A DNA stretch of 64,000 nucleotides. Origin: Mycobacterium sp. D16Q14. GTDB taxonomy: Bacteria; Actinomycetota; Actinomycetes; Mycobacteriales; Mycobacteriaceae. The DNA lies in the NCBI GenBank assembly GCA_002013415.1, contig MAEX01000001.1, positions 417,051 to 481,050 on the forward strand, written 5' to 3'. This document shows, one piece after another, positions 31,851 through 39,299 of the stretch. The notes under the pieces are model-generated. The model had not been told where the DNA came from. It made no database searches and saw only the letters and a list, made by a program, of their open reading frames with translations. Every line of letters begins with the position of its first letter. The first letter of the stretch is position 1. The translations under genes and the position numbers were made by a program.

Positions 31851-32462
31851 GTGACAGCCTCTCCACACACTGTGCAGGCATCCCTGTTTGGCGCACCACC
31901 GGTCCCGCGCCGCGAATTGGCGGGTGGCGCTTGGCTCGAGGTGCACCATGAATGGCTTGGGCGTGCGGACAATCTTCTGGGCCAGCTGTTGGCACAGGTG
32001 CCATGGCGCGCCGAGCGACGCCGCATGTACGACCGCACCCTCGATGTCCCCCGACTGGTCAGCTTCCATGATCTGACCGCGGGCCCGCCACCGCATCCGG
32101 TACTGGAGAGCATCTGCGATCGCCTCAACGGCGAGTACACCGCCGAGCTCGGTGAGCAGTTCACCACGGTGGGCCTGTGCCAGTACCGCGACGGCACCGA
32201 CAGCGTCGCCTGGCACGGCGACACCATCGGTCGCGGCCTACGCGAAGACACCATGGTGGCGATCGTAAGCATCGGCGCGACACGCACTTTCGCGTTGCGG
32301 CCGAGGCTCGGCGGCGAGTCGATCCGCATCAATGTGGGCCATGGCGATCTTTTGGTGATGGGCGGCACCTGCCAACGGACCTGGGAACATGCGATCCCGA
32401 AGACATCCAAACCCGTGGGCCCGCGAATCAGCCTGCAGTACCGGCCCCGTGACGTGCGTTAG
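31851..32462 (+). CDS. alkB: AlkB-like 2OG-Fe(II) dioxygenase
   Basis: Predicted oxidative demethylase for alkylated DNA or RNA. The 203-residue protein has the iron-binding triad His122 and Asp124 (AWHGDTIG) and a downstream His in WEHAIPKTS, plus the 2-oxoglutarate-binding RxxxxxR in PRISLQYRPR. Position matches Rv1000c. The GTG at 31851 starts the conserved N-terminus; the frame upstream overlaps the promoter region. The end overlaps the convergent lipoprotein gene by 4 bases. Confidence 0.88.
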   Translation: MTASPHTVQASLFGAPPVPRRELAGGAWLEVHHEWLGRADNLLGQLLAQVPWRAERRRMYDRTLDVPRLVSFHDLTAGPPPHPVLESICDRLNGEYTAELGEQFTTVGLCQYRDGTDSVAWHGDTIGRGLREDTMVAIVSIGATRTFALRPRLGGESIRINVGHGDLLVMGGTCQRTWEHAIPKTSKPVGPRISLQYRPRDVR

Positions 32463-33145
32463 GAACGGACGGCGGCTACCGCTTTGACCAACAGCTCCGA
32501 CGCGCGCTTGCCATCGGGTGGCGCGGGCGGCACATTCCCCACCGCGACCGGACTGACCGTGACCACGACCATGTAGCGACCGAGATATGCCGAGTAGTTC
32601 AGCACTTCCTGGCCGACGGCCCTGCCCGACGTGCCACTGAGCACGTCACGCTTCATGCCGAGCGTGCGCGCACCGTCGATGGCGGGCGCATCCACCACCT
32701 CGGTCTGTCCCACGACTCCGTTGCCGCGGAAACCGACCTTCTTGCATTCCTCCGGCACGGCAGGATCGAACGGGACCTCCTGGGAGGTTTCCACCGCGAC
32801 CGCCACGTACCGATTACCCGCACCGGTGGCGGTGAGCGCGGCCATGTTCCCCTTGAGCCCGGCAGGCACCGCACTGCCGCCGCTGTACTTGGCACAGCCC
32901 GCGGGCTCCACCGTCATCCCCGGCGGCAGCGGGGCGGGCGAGAGCAGCTTGGGGTCCATCCCCGCTGGTTCCATTGTCTTGATCGCGAACTCCGGCCCGA
33001 ACTGGCTCTTCAGCGCGGCGATGTTTCCGATCTTGACGTTGTGATTGACGGGATTCTGGACGGTTCGACTGCAACCCGGCACGACGAGCGCAAGCGCACA
33101 GGTGGCCCAGATTCCCCAGCTCTTGACGGTCACCGGCTTCAACAC
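32459..33145 (-). CDS. Lipoprotein, Rv0999/DUF5642-like
   Basis: A 228-residue exported lipoprotein. The signal sequence (WGIWATCALALVVPGC) ends with the lipidated Cys at about 26. The mature part has EPAGMDPKLLSPAPLPPGMT and two further Cys pairs (GCAKYSG; EECKKVGF), resembling the DUF5642 domain of Rv0999. Location next to alkB matches M. tuberculosis. Function unknown. Confidence 0.8.
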   Translation of the reverse strand: MLKPVTVKSWGIWATCALALVVPGCSRTVQNPVNHNVKIGNIAALKSQFGPEFAIKTMEPAGMDPKLLSPAPLPPGMTVEPAGCAKYSGGSAVPAGLKGNMAALTATGAGNRYVAVAVETSQEVPFDPAVPEECKKVGFRGNGVVGQTEVVDAPAIDGARTLGMKRDVLSGTSGRAVGQEVLNYSAYLGRYMVVVTVSPVAVGNVPPAPPDGKRASELLVKAVAAVRS

Positions 33146-33241
33146 CCGGCCACTGTATCGATTCGGACCGGAAAATCGATGGCACCTATAGGGAACAATG
33201 TCTGTGTGGCCAAGAGTTAGAAACTGTGAGGATGGTGTGAG

Positions 33242-33565
33242 ATGAAGACGGTGGTTAGGCTAGGTCGGTTGTGTCTGACGGCAGTGGGCGTCGGAGCGCT
33301 GATGGCCCTCACCCCCGGGACTGCACTCGCCGATGACGCACAGTCGGTCATCAACCAGTACCAGTCGCAGGGCTACCAGGTCATCATCGACCGAAACGGT
33401 TCCGCCCCGACCAACAAGTGCACGGTGTCCAACATCCGCAACGGCCAGGATGTCTATCGCACCGAATATCAGCGCACCTGGATGCCCAGCGGCAAGTGGC
33501 TGGTGCTGCCGGTTCGGGTACTCGACCACAAATTGGTGTACATCTCCCTTAACTGCAACGTTTAG
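33242..33565 (+). CDS. Small secreted protein, paralogue 1
   Basis: A 107-residue exported protein. A Sec signal peptide (RLCLTAVGVGALMALTPGTALA, cleavage near 30) precedes a mature domain DAQSVINQYQSQGYQVIIDR with one Cys pair (NKCTVSN and the C-terminal LNCNV). The next secreted gene, 33836-34147, shares the pattern, so they are tandem paralogues of a small mycobacterial family of unknown function. GGTGTGAG precedes the ATG. Confidence 0.8.
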   Translation: MKTVVRLGRLCLTAVGVGALMALTPGTALADDAQSVINQYQSQGYQVIIDRNGSAPTNKCTVSNIRNGQDVYRTEYQRTWMPSGKWLVLPVRVLDHKLVYISLNCNV

Positions 33566-33835
33566 TTAGCCTTACCTGATCTGATTTGCCAGTTCGCTGA
33601 GTGCTGCGCGCTCGTAGATCCCGGTACGCCTTCCGCCTAAGAGCACGCGCAGACCCGCCTGTGAATTTGACGTTAATTTCCCCGAGTGGGAATCAATCCG
33701 AGTATTACCGCGTTGGACTGGACAGATTCACGAACGTTGATGATTCAGCGAGTCGGGAATTGGGTCTTTGTGTGGTATGCGGACACATCCACGTAACACG
33801 TAGGCCACGAGGAACGAGGCGAGAGGAGTGAAATC

Positions 33836-34147
33836 GTGAAGAAATTGTTATTTGCAGGTATTGCCGCAGCTGGCATCATCGGTGCATCGCTAGGATCGGC
33901 AAGTGTCGCGCTCGCCGGACCAGCGGGATCGGGCGATGCCAGCGCCGTCATCAATGACCTCAAGTCCAACGGGTACCGAGTGATCGTCTCCAAGACCGGC
34001 GCCGGTGACCTGAGCAAGTGCACCGTCGAGTCGGTGACACAGGAGTCGCCCGTCAACAACGTGCAAGCGGCACGTGATGTGCGCAACAACCCCACCACGG
34101 TGCCGACAGTCGATCGCAAGGTCGCGCATGTCGCGCTGAGCTGCTGA
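33836..34147 (+). CDS. Small secreted protein, paralogue 2
   Basis: A 103-residue exported protein with a signal peptide (LLFAGIAAAGIIGASLGSASVALA). The mature part DASAVINDLKSNGYRVIVSK, with KCTVESV and a C-terminal VALSC, aligns with paralogue 1. A strong hairpin terminator follows at 34165-34195. The 270 bases between the two paralogues show no convincing gene; a 76-codon open frame at 33601-33831 lacks any recognisable feature. Function unknown. Confidence 0.8.
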   Translation: MKKLLFAGIAAAGIIGASLGSASVALAGPAGSGDASAVINDLKSNGYRVIVSKTGAGDLSKCTVESVTQESPVNNVQAARDVRNNPTTVPTVDRKVAHVALSC

Positions 34148-34164
34148 ACACAGCGGTAACCTGA

Positions 34165-34195
34165 CAATGCCCCGGGCCACAAGCCCGGGGCATTG
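34165..34195. terminator. Bidirectional hairpin terminator
   Basis: CAATGCCCCGGGC (34165-34177) and GCCCGGGGCATTG (34183-34195) form a perfect 13-base stem with a CACAA loop, followed by TTGTCT. It separates the plus-strand secreted protein gene from the convergent PF10118 gene ending at 34202 and can serve both. Confidence 0.85.
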
Positions 34196-34201
34196 TTGTC
34201 T

Positions 34202-35095
34202 CTACTTCAAATGATCGACCAGAGTGCCCTCGGCGCCGAACAGCTCGGCGCTCCACCGGTCCAAGAGCGCATCGGTGCCGAGATCGTCGGGGTGGAAGCC
34301 CTTCTTCATATAGAAGGCCAGCCTGCCGATCATGCCGTCGTTCAGCAGCGGCCCACGGACCAACCCGATCGTTTCGCGAAGCACCCGCCCGGGCTGGCGC
34401 CGACCGTCCGGATCACTCCACACGATCGAGAACCACGAGCCCGCGGTGGCGAACGGCACCGTCCCCGTCCAAATGACGGCCATCACGGCACGCCGTAGCC
34501 ATTCGGGCCCGCCGACCGCACGGTAGACGTCGAAGGCCACCGACTTGTGCTCCAGTTCCTCGATCGCGTGCCAGTACAAGAGATTTCGCACCTCGTCATC
34601 GGTCACCATGCCTTGCAGCTCCCCGCTTTCCAGCAGGCGCTCGGCCAGAACCGCGGTGTAGTGCTCGAGCGCGGCGGTAGCGGCCAGCATGGTCAGCCGG
34701 ACGTACTTGAGGCGGTCCATGTTGGGCAGGTACTTGTCGACGAGGTCTTCGACCTTGCCGGAGCGCCGACCTATCGTCTCGACCATCTTGCTGCGGTAGC
34801 CCATTTCCGTGAGCTTCTCGTTGAGCTCGCGATGGTGCAGACCGTGGGTGACTTCCTGACCGATGAACCCGGCGACGCGCTTCTTGAGCGTCGGCTCGGT
34901 GATCCGGTCGGCGTAGCGACGCACCGATCGGACGAAGAACTCCTCCCCCGGCGGAAACACCGCGGAGGCACCCGCCAGGACATGGCTCAGCGCGATGTCA
35001 TTGTCGGCGAAGTGCCTTCGCATGGGGACGGGGTCACCGAACCAAAATCTGATGCGTCGAGTCTTCGGGTATGAGGCCGTTACCGGAGCAGCCAT
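34202..35095 (-). CDS. PF10118 predicted metal-dependent hydrolase
   Basis: A 297-residue helical protein of the PF10118 family. Several conserved acidic/His positions typical of a ferritin-like di-metal site are visible: FIGQEVTHGLHHRELNE (near residue 80), AALEHYTAVLAERLLE and WHAIEELEHKSVAFDVYRA. In mycobacteria such proteins often sit beside fatty-acid, steroid or alkane metabolism genes, and a steroid 5-alpha-reductase-like gene lies directly upstream. The ATG at 35095 has GGAGGTGTGTGCGAT before it. Activity unproven. Confidence 0.8.
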   Translation of the reverse strand: MAAPVTASYPKTRRIRFWFGDPVPMRRHFADNDIALSHVLAGASAVFPPGEEFFVRSVRRYADRITEPTLKKRVAGFIGQEVTHGLHHRELNEKLTEMGYRSKMVETIGRRSGKVEDLVDKYLPNMDRLKYVRLTMLAATAALEHYTAVLAERLLESGELQGMVTDDEVRNLLYWHAIEELEHKSVAFDVYRAVGGPEWLRRAVMAVIWTGTVPFATAGSWFSIVWSDPDGRRQPGRVLRETIGLVRGPLLNDGMIGRLAFYMKKGFHPDDLGTDALLDRWSAELFGAEGTLVDHLK

Positions 35096-35117
35096 ATCGC
35101 ACACACCTCCACATTGA

Positions 35118-35140
35118 TCGTGTAACTCAGTGTTACACGA
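35118..35140. promoter_or_regulatory. Palindromic operator candidate
   Basis: TCGTGTAAC-TCAGT-GTTACACGA, with 9-base perfect arms, lies 23 bases upstream of the PF10118 gene start. The TGTAAC...GTTACA form is typical of TetR-type operators of lipid-degradation genes in actinobacteria. No TetR gene lies directly beside it, so the regulator would be elsewhere. Confidence 0.55.
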
Positions 35141-35186
35141 ATCGCTTACGTTTTGAAGTAGTGCGTAAAAGTCAGGGTTTAGGTTT

Positions 35187-35948
35187 CTACAGCAGCCCGG
35201 GAACGAGGGCTTTGCGTTCGCGGGGGTACTCGTCGGCGAATGTCTCGCGGTACCACCGATGGATCGAGAGCGCCCTCGGCAGCAGATTGGCGATTGAGAA
35301 CAGCACGAAAATCAGCCCGGGCAGCGTCCACGCCATCAGTGCCCAGCCCGCCCAGAGGATGATCTCGCCGAAGTAGTTGGCCGCCGACACCCACCTGAAC
35401 GCGCCGCCGTACGGAATGCGGTAACCATCGAAACCGTCGGCGCGCAGATTGATCAGAATGCGGTCGGCCTGGAAGTTGACGAGCCAACCGGTGATCGCGA
35501 CCAGCACGCCGAGGATGAACCGGGGGTCGGTGAACCAGGTGGGGCTCTGCAGATGCGCGGCGAATGCGACGGCGTATCCGTTGGCGAAACCATTGACCGC
35601 GTTGAAGACGAAGCCGAATGCGATTCCGCTGTAGGGGAAGCGTTTTCCGCTGCCCCTGCGGGAGAGCGGATAGATCAGTCCGCGATACAGGTAGTGACAC
35701 TGCCACAGGCCGTACAGCACGAGCGCCGGTGCGCCCTGATGATGCGCGACGATCCAGAAGGTGACCGTGAACGCCCACCACTGCGGGCATTCGAAGATCA
35801 GCCAACCGATCTTCGCGGGGGCGGTGAACTTCTCGTCCGGTTTGGCGAACCGGCCGTAGGGATTGGTGAACCACAAGCCACTGATGAAGGTGACGACCGC
35901 CAGGACTACCAGGAAGATGATCGCAGCGTGATACAGCTCTGTAAGCAC
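35187..35948 (-). CDS. Steroid 5-alpha-reductase-like membrane protein
   Basis: A 253-residue polytopic protein of the 3-oxo-5-alpha-steroid 4-dehydrogenase (PF02544) type. N-terminal helices (AAIIFLVVLAVVTFISGLWF), LYGLWQCHYLYRGLIYPL, then the diagnostic C-terminal region with NYFGEIILWAGWALM, RALSIHRWYRETF and the terminal basic KALVPGLL. The family reduces C=C bonds of steroids or enoyl lipids with NADPH. It precedes the PF10118 gene in the same direction, separated by a palindromic site. A cholesterol or lipid role is an inference. Confidence 0.83.
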   Translation of the reverse strand: MLTELYHAAIIFLVVLAVVTFISGLWFTNPYGRFAKPDEKFTAPAKIGWLIFECPQWWAFTVTFWIVAHHQGAPALVLYGLWQCHYLYRGLIYPLSRRGSGKRFPYSGIAFGFVFNAVNGFANGYAVAFAAHLQSPTWFTDPRFILGVLVAITGWLVNFQADRILINLRADGFDGYRIPYGGAFRWVSAANYFGEIILWAGWALMAWTLPGLIFVLFSIANLLPRALSIHRWYRETFADEYPRERKALVPGLL

Positions 35949-35977
35949 ACCGGGACAGTACCCAGTGAACGGTGGTT

Positions 35978-36613
35978 CTAAGCAGGGTCGATGATGTTCG
36001 TCTTCAACTGGTTGGCGACCTGACCGGCGACCTCGGAGTTGTCGGTGGCACCGGTGGAGGTCACCCCGTACACCACATTGCCCGTGGTGTGCACGTGCGT
36101 GGCGCCGGTGCTATCGGCCCACGTGATCGTGATCGGGTTACGCATACCGAAGGCATACGCGTTGGGCGATTGCGCCCTGCACTTGGTGAATGCTTCTGTC
36201 AGACGGCGGAATTCCGATTGGGCAGCGGGCTTGTCGGGATAGATCGCGATGGCCTCGTGCAGCATCTGATGCGGGTTGGTCGTGCTGCCGACATTGAGTT
36301 GGCGGAATGCCTGCCAACCATCGCCCAAGTCGCCCTGTGACGCCGCCTGCAATAGCCCACACGGGTCTGCGGGGTCCACGGCAGGCCCATAGATCGGCTG
36401 CGTGTCGGTCTGTGACTTATCGGCCGTCGGGAAGCCCAGGGACTTGATCTCGTCGAGCCCCGCGAACAGCGAATCTGCCGCAGCAGCACTAACTTTGAGT
36501 TCGGTCACCTCAGGAGCCGGTCTTTCCGAGGCCACCGGACTGGCCGGATGAGAGCAGCCGGCAACCGCGACAAGTGCGAGGAGGCCCGATCCGACCCATG
36601 CTGTCCGCGCCAT
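35978..36613 (-). CDS. PknH-C-like sensor-domain lipoprotein
   Basis: About 211 residues from the ATG at 36613 (an upstream in-frame start at 36634 is possible). Signal sequence with lipobox VAVAGC, then a PknH_C/sensor domain (PF14032-like) with the features DPCGLLQAASQG, FRRLTEAFTKC (paired Cys), and ITITWADSTGATHVHTT. In the family this extracellular domain occurs alone or on kinase PknH. Ligand unknown. Confidence 0.8.
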   Translation of the reverse strand: MARTAWVGSGLLALVAVAGCSHPASPVASERPAPEVTELKVSAAAADSLFAGLDEIKSLGFPTADKSQTDTQPIYGPAVDPADPCGLLQAASQGDLGDGWQAFRQLNVGSTTNPHQMLHEAIAIYPDKPAAQSEFRRLTEAFTKCRAQSPNAYAFGMRNPITITWADSTGATHVHTTGNVVYGVTSTGATDNSEVAGQVANQLKTNIIDPA

Positions 36614-36699
36614 CTGAAGATTGTGAAGGGTCAACCTGGGAAGTCCCTGGGTACTTGGGGACGATCAGGTGAAGTCTGGGGCGAGGACGTCCACGGCCG

Positions 36700-37491
36700 C
36701 TACAACAGCACCATCGCAACGGCCGACATGATCAGCAGCCCGACATAGGCCCAGGCATGCGCGGTGTCGGGAAGCCGGGGCGGCCGCCGCCGCAGCCAGA
36801 TCACCAACGGCAGCGTGCCGATGAGAAGCGCTGCAGCAGAGCGAAAATCCACCGCACCGACGAAGTATGGCCCACCCGTGACCGCTGCCGACGTACTGGT
36901 GAGAAAGATCGCCAACGCCGGCACGCTGATCGCCAGCGTCAACGGATTCGCGAGTGCGGTAGCCATACTCATCTGCTGGCCACTGCGACGCAGCAAGGGA
37001 ACCGTCATCACACTGCCGCCCACCCCCAGGAATGAGGCGACCGCACCGATGGGGACCCCCAGCATGGGCGAGATGCCGAACTCGCGCGCAGGGCGGTCGA
37101 TCGTGGTCGGGTGGCGCAGGAATCCGGGGCGCAGCAGCACGTCGGCGATCGTGATCACCAGATAGATCACGAATACCCACGTGGTGAGGTACGGAGGCGC
37201 CAGCCTGGCCAGTCCCGCTCCGAGAGCACCCCCACACCCCAGCAAGGCGATGGCGGCCGCAGCACTTCGCAAGTGCACCAATGTGGCTCGCGAGGTAGCG
37301 GCAGTGGCAGCTGCCGCGTTGACCACCATGACGACCGCGGAGGTCGCCACGGCCACCGCCGTTGCCGCATCACCCAACGCGCCGTCGACCCAGACGATCA
37401 CCGGGACGGTGACAAATCCGCCGCCGAAGCCAAACAGCACCGTGGTGAGCCCCGTAAGAACTCCGATCACCACCAACCCGATTACGCTCAT
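36700..37491 (-). CDS. TauE/SafE-family sulfite exporter-like permease
   Basis: A 263-residue membrane protein with about eight helices and two internal repeats: GVLTGLTTVLFGFGGGFVTVP near the N-terminus and GAVASFLGVGGSVMTVPLL in the second half, the paired glycine motifs of TauE/SafE. Substrates of the family are sulfite, sulfonates and related organic anions. The ATG at 37491 is divergent from an AraC gene, with a TCGAATG...CATTCGA inverted repeat (37527-37551) between them, so AraC control is plausible. Confidence 0.85.
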   Translation of the reverse strand: MSVIGLVVIGVLTGLTTVLFGFGGGFVTVPVIVWVDGALGDAATAVAVATSAVVMVVNAAAATAATSRATLVHLRSAAAAIALLGCGGALGAGLARLAPPYLTTWVFVIYLVITIADVLLRPGFLRHPTTIDRPAREFGISPMLGVPIGAVASFLGVGGSVMTVPLLRRSGQQMSMATALANPLTLAISVPALAIFLTSTSAAVTGGPYFVGAVDFRSAAALLIGTLPLVIWLRRRPPRLPDTAHAWAYVGLLIMSAVAMVLL

Positions 37492-37526
37492 ACGACCAGT
37501 CCAGCCGGTGGTCGCCGTTCCGACAA

Positions 37527-37551
37527 TCGAATGCTTGCTCAATTCATTCGA
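37527..37551. promoter_or_regulatory. Inverted repeat between tauE-like and araC genes
   Basis: TCGAATG and CATTCGA, 7-base arms separated by 11 bases, lie in the 82-base divergent gap. The site could be bound by the adjacent AraC protein. Confidence 0.4.
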
Positions 37552-37573
37552 ACTTCGGCCATATCCTGACCAG

Positions 37574-38329
37574 ATGCGGAATGTCCCGCTCGCCGACGTC
37601 GACCACCTGCCCCACGATGTACTGCCGATCGCCACCGACTACACCAACGGGCAGCTACTGGATTGGCATGAGCATCGGCGCGCACAGTTCCTCTACGGAA
37701 TCACTGGAACGATGATCGTGGACACCGACGCCGGAACCTGGACGGTGCCCACCCGTCGCGCCGTCATGATCCCGGCGCGCACCCGCCATCGAGTGCGGAT
37801 GCTGGAGGTACGCACCGGCAGCCTCTACATCGAGCCGTCGGCCGTTCCGTGGTGGCCGTCGTCGTGCGTGGTCGTCGACGTCGGCCCGATGATGCACGAA
37901 CTACTCAGCGCGGCAGCAGATCTAGCCGCCGACTACGATCGCTCGGGACGCGACGGAGCACTCACCACGCTGCTACTCCATGAACTGGCGTCCTTCACCG
38001 CGCTGCCCTTGCATGTCGACATACCGCGGTCATCGGACTTGCTGGAGCTGTGTCGGCACTACCTCGAGGCACCGGAGGTCTCGGTGTCCAATGCCCAATG
38101 GGCGCACCGGCTGAACACCAGCGAGCGCTCGCTGACTCGACGCTTCCGAGGAGAAGTCGGGATGAGCCCGGCGGCCTGGCGTGTCCGAGCACGGCTGCTG
38201 GCAGCGGTTCCGCTGCTGCGGCAGCACTCGGTAACCCAGGTTGCGGGGCGGCTCGGCTACGCCACGCCCGCCGCATTCTCCTACGCCTTCACAAGAACAT
38301 TCGACATTGCCCCGTCCAGCATCCGATGA
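37574..38329 (+). CDS. AraC-family regulator
   Basis: A 251-residue regulator with an N-terminal cupin (LDWHEHRRAQFLYGITGTMIV, PARTRHRVRMLE; residues about 28-80) and a C-terminal double HTH (WAHRLNTSERSLTRRFRGEVGMSPAAWRVRARLL; VAGRLGYATPAAFSYAFTRTF). This cupin-AraC architecture often controls a neighbouring exporter; here it diverges from the TauE/SafE-like gene. The longer open frame upstream to 37181 runs antisense through that gene and is ignored. Confidence 0.88.
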   Translation: MRNVPLADVDHLPHDVLPIATDYTNGQLLDWHEHRRAQFLYGITGTMIVDTDAGTWTVPTRRAVMIPARTRHRVRMLEVRTGSLYIEPSAVPWWPSSCVVVDVGPMMHELLSAAADLAADYDRSGRDGALTTLLLHELASFTALPLHVDIPRSSDLLELCRHYLEAPEVSVSNAQWAHRLNTSERSLTRRFRGEVGMSPAAWRVRARLLAAVPLLRQHSVTQVAGRLGYATPAAFSYAFTRTFDIAPSSIR

Positions 38330-38345
38330 CCTAGAGTTCACCGCT

Positions 38346-38621
38346 ATGAGCCGGACCGCGATCATCATCATCATCGGAGTTATCGCAGCACTAGCGTTTC
38401 TTGCCGTCGGCGCGCTGGCCAAGAGGATCGGCGTACAGACAGCCGTCACGCACTTCCTGGTCGCCTGGGCCGGCGTTGCCGTGTTCAACATGGGGGTTGG
38501 CGTGTTCGAGGCCGGGTACGGCGTCGCGGAGGAACTCCCGGTGTTGCTGGCCGTGTTCGGGGTCCCGGCGGCGGTGGCAGGCATTGGCTGGCTGGGGGCG
38601 CGACGCCTCTCTCGGTCTTGA
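38346..38621 (+). CDS. Small membrane protein
   Basis: A 91-residue protein with three predicted helices (IIIIIGVIAALAFLAVGALA; HFLVAWAGVAVFNMGVGVF; LPVLLAVFGVPAAVAGIGWL). The ATG at 38346 follows the AraC stop by 16 bases, so cotranscription is possible. Family not recognised. Confidence 0.65.
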   Translation: MSRTAIIIIIGVIAALAFLAVGALAKRIGVQTAVTHFLVAWAGVAVFNMGVGVFEAGYGVAEELPVLLAVFGVPAAVAGIGWLGARRLSRS

Positions 38622-38679
38622 GATCTCCCACGCCACAGCCTCGAAGCACAGGTCAGCGCTTGACGATACTGTGGGGCGT

Positions 38680-38904
38680 ATGACGACAACGTTCGTCGGG
38701 ATAGCAGTGATCGTGGCGATGACCTTTGTCGGTATCGGCATGAACGCTGGGCTCTTCAACACCCGCAAGGCACGACAGGCGATACCGCCGTTGGTGGCGC
38801 GGGCAGCAGCTCCTGTGTATGCGCTCAACCGCCGTATCGGCAACCCGGCCCGCACCGCGAAACGTCCCACGGAACCCGAATCACCCGAGGAATCCGCCGA
38901 GTGA
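38680..38904 (+). CDS. Small membrane-anchored protein
   Basis: A 74-residue protein with one N-terminal helix (FVGIAVIVAMTFVGIGMNAGL) and a charged tail (ARQAIPPLVARAAAPVYALN, ending with Pro/Glu-rich ESPEESAE). The ATG at 38680 is used. It is the last plus-strand chromosomal gene before the tRNA remnant. Family not recognised. Confidence 0.6.
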   Translation: MTTTFVGIAVIVAMTFVGIGMNAGLFNTRKARQAIPPLVARAAAPVYALNRRIGNPARTAKRPTEPESPEESAE

Positions 38905-38940
38905 ACTGAGCTCCGTCTCGCGCGTCTCACGGTAACGACC

Positions 38941-38955
38941 CCCCGACAAGCGGGG
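38941..38955 (-). terminator. Terminator downstream of the tRNA remnant
   Basis: Read on the minus strand, CCCCG-CTTGT-CGGGG lies 5 bases beyond the encoded CCA end of the tRNA fragment and would end tRNA transcription. Confidence 0.6.
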
Positions 38956-38959
38956 TTCT

Positions 38960-39010
38960 TGGTGGAGCTAGGGAGAATCGAACTCCCGACCTTCTCGATG
39001 CGAACGAGCG
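38960..39010 (-). repeat. tRNA-Ala(CGC) 3' fragment, attachment site
   Basis: On the minus strand this is the 3' half of a tRNA. It has an anticodon arm CTCG-TTCGCAT-CGAG with anticodon CGC (Ala), variable loop AAGGTC, a perfect T arm GGGAG-TTCGATT-CTCCC, acceptor strand TAGCTCC, discriminator A and an encoded CCA. The expected 5' half (GGGGCTA acceptor strand and D arm) is absent; beyond about 39010 the sequence is unrelated. This is the typical footprint of a tyrosine-recombinase element that integrated into the tRNA 3' end, leaving the original 3' end at this junction. The intact tRNA should be at the other end, right of the window. Confidence 0.8.
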
Positions 39011-39148
39011 TCACTAGGGGCTATTCTTCCTCTAGCTGCCATTTCTCCAGATGAGGCAGTACCCCTGTCCAGGTATTTCCGGAGAAATCGCCCTCCCCTG
39101 CGGCACATCTGCGGCACATCCATTCGTCAGCGTTTCTTCCAGCAAACC
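39011..39148. other. Element left end, probable arm-site region
   Basis: No gene is seen here. The region holds an 8-base inverted repeat (ATTTCTCC at 39041, GGAGAAAT at 39081) and a tandem 11-base repeat CTGCGGCACAT at 39098-39108 and 39109-39119. Such short repeats next to an att core are typical of integrase or excisionase arm sites (inference). Confidence 0.45.
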
Positions 39149-39253
39149 TCAAATTGAGACGCGCTCATACTCGACTCCCAGCTTGTCCAACGCCGCCCAC
39201 ACGGGGTGCTCGGCACATCCGCCAGCACACTGCTGGCTCGTGTTCTCCGACAT
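39149..39253 (-). CDS. 34-residue peptide with strong RBS
   Basis: Begins MSENTSQQCAGGCAEHPVWA and ends LDKLGVEYERVSI. The ATG at 39253 has AGGAGGT six bases upstream, one of the best ribosome-binding sites in the element. The open frame continues upstream but only overlaps the preceding gene. A CAGGC motif (Cys9, Cys13) suggests metal or disulfide chemistry. It is the last gene of the leftward operon. No family recognised. Confidence 0.6.
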   Translation of the reverse strand: MSENTSQQCAGGCAEHPVWAALDKLGVEYERVSI

Positions 39254-39299
39254 CACGCTTACCTCCTTCCTCATCAGATCGCCCGTACCTCGGCGGGCG

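Noticed and set aside
33561..33579. IdeR-like iron box
   Set aside because: Matches about 14 of 19 positions but overlaps the stop of one gene and lies over 250 bases from the next start.
33601..33831. 76-codon plus-strand open frame between secreted paralogues
   Set aside because: No ribosome site, no domain, and composition typical of non-coding sequence.
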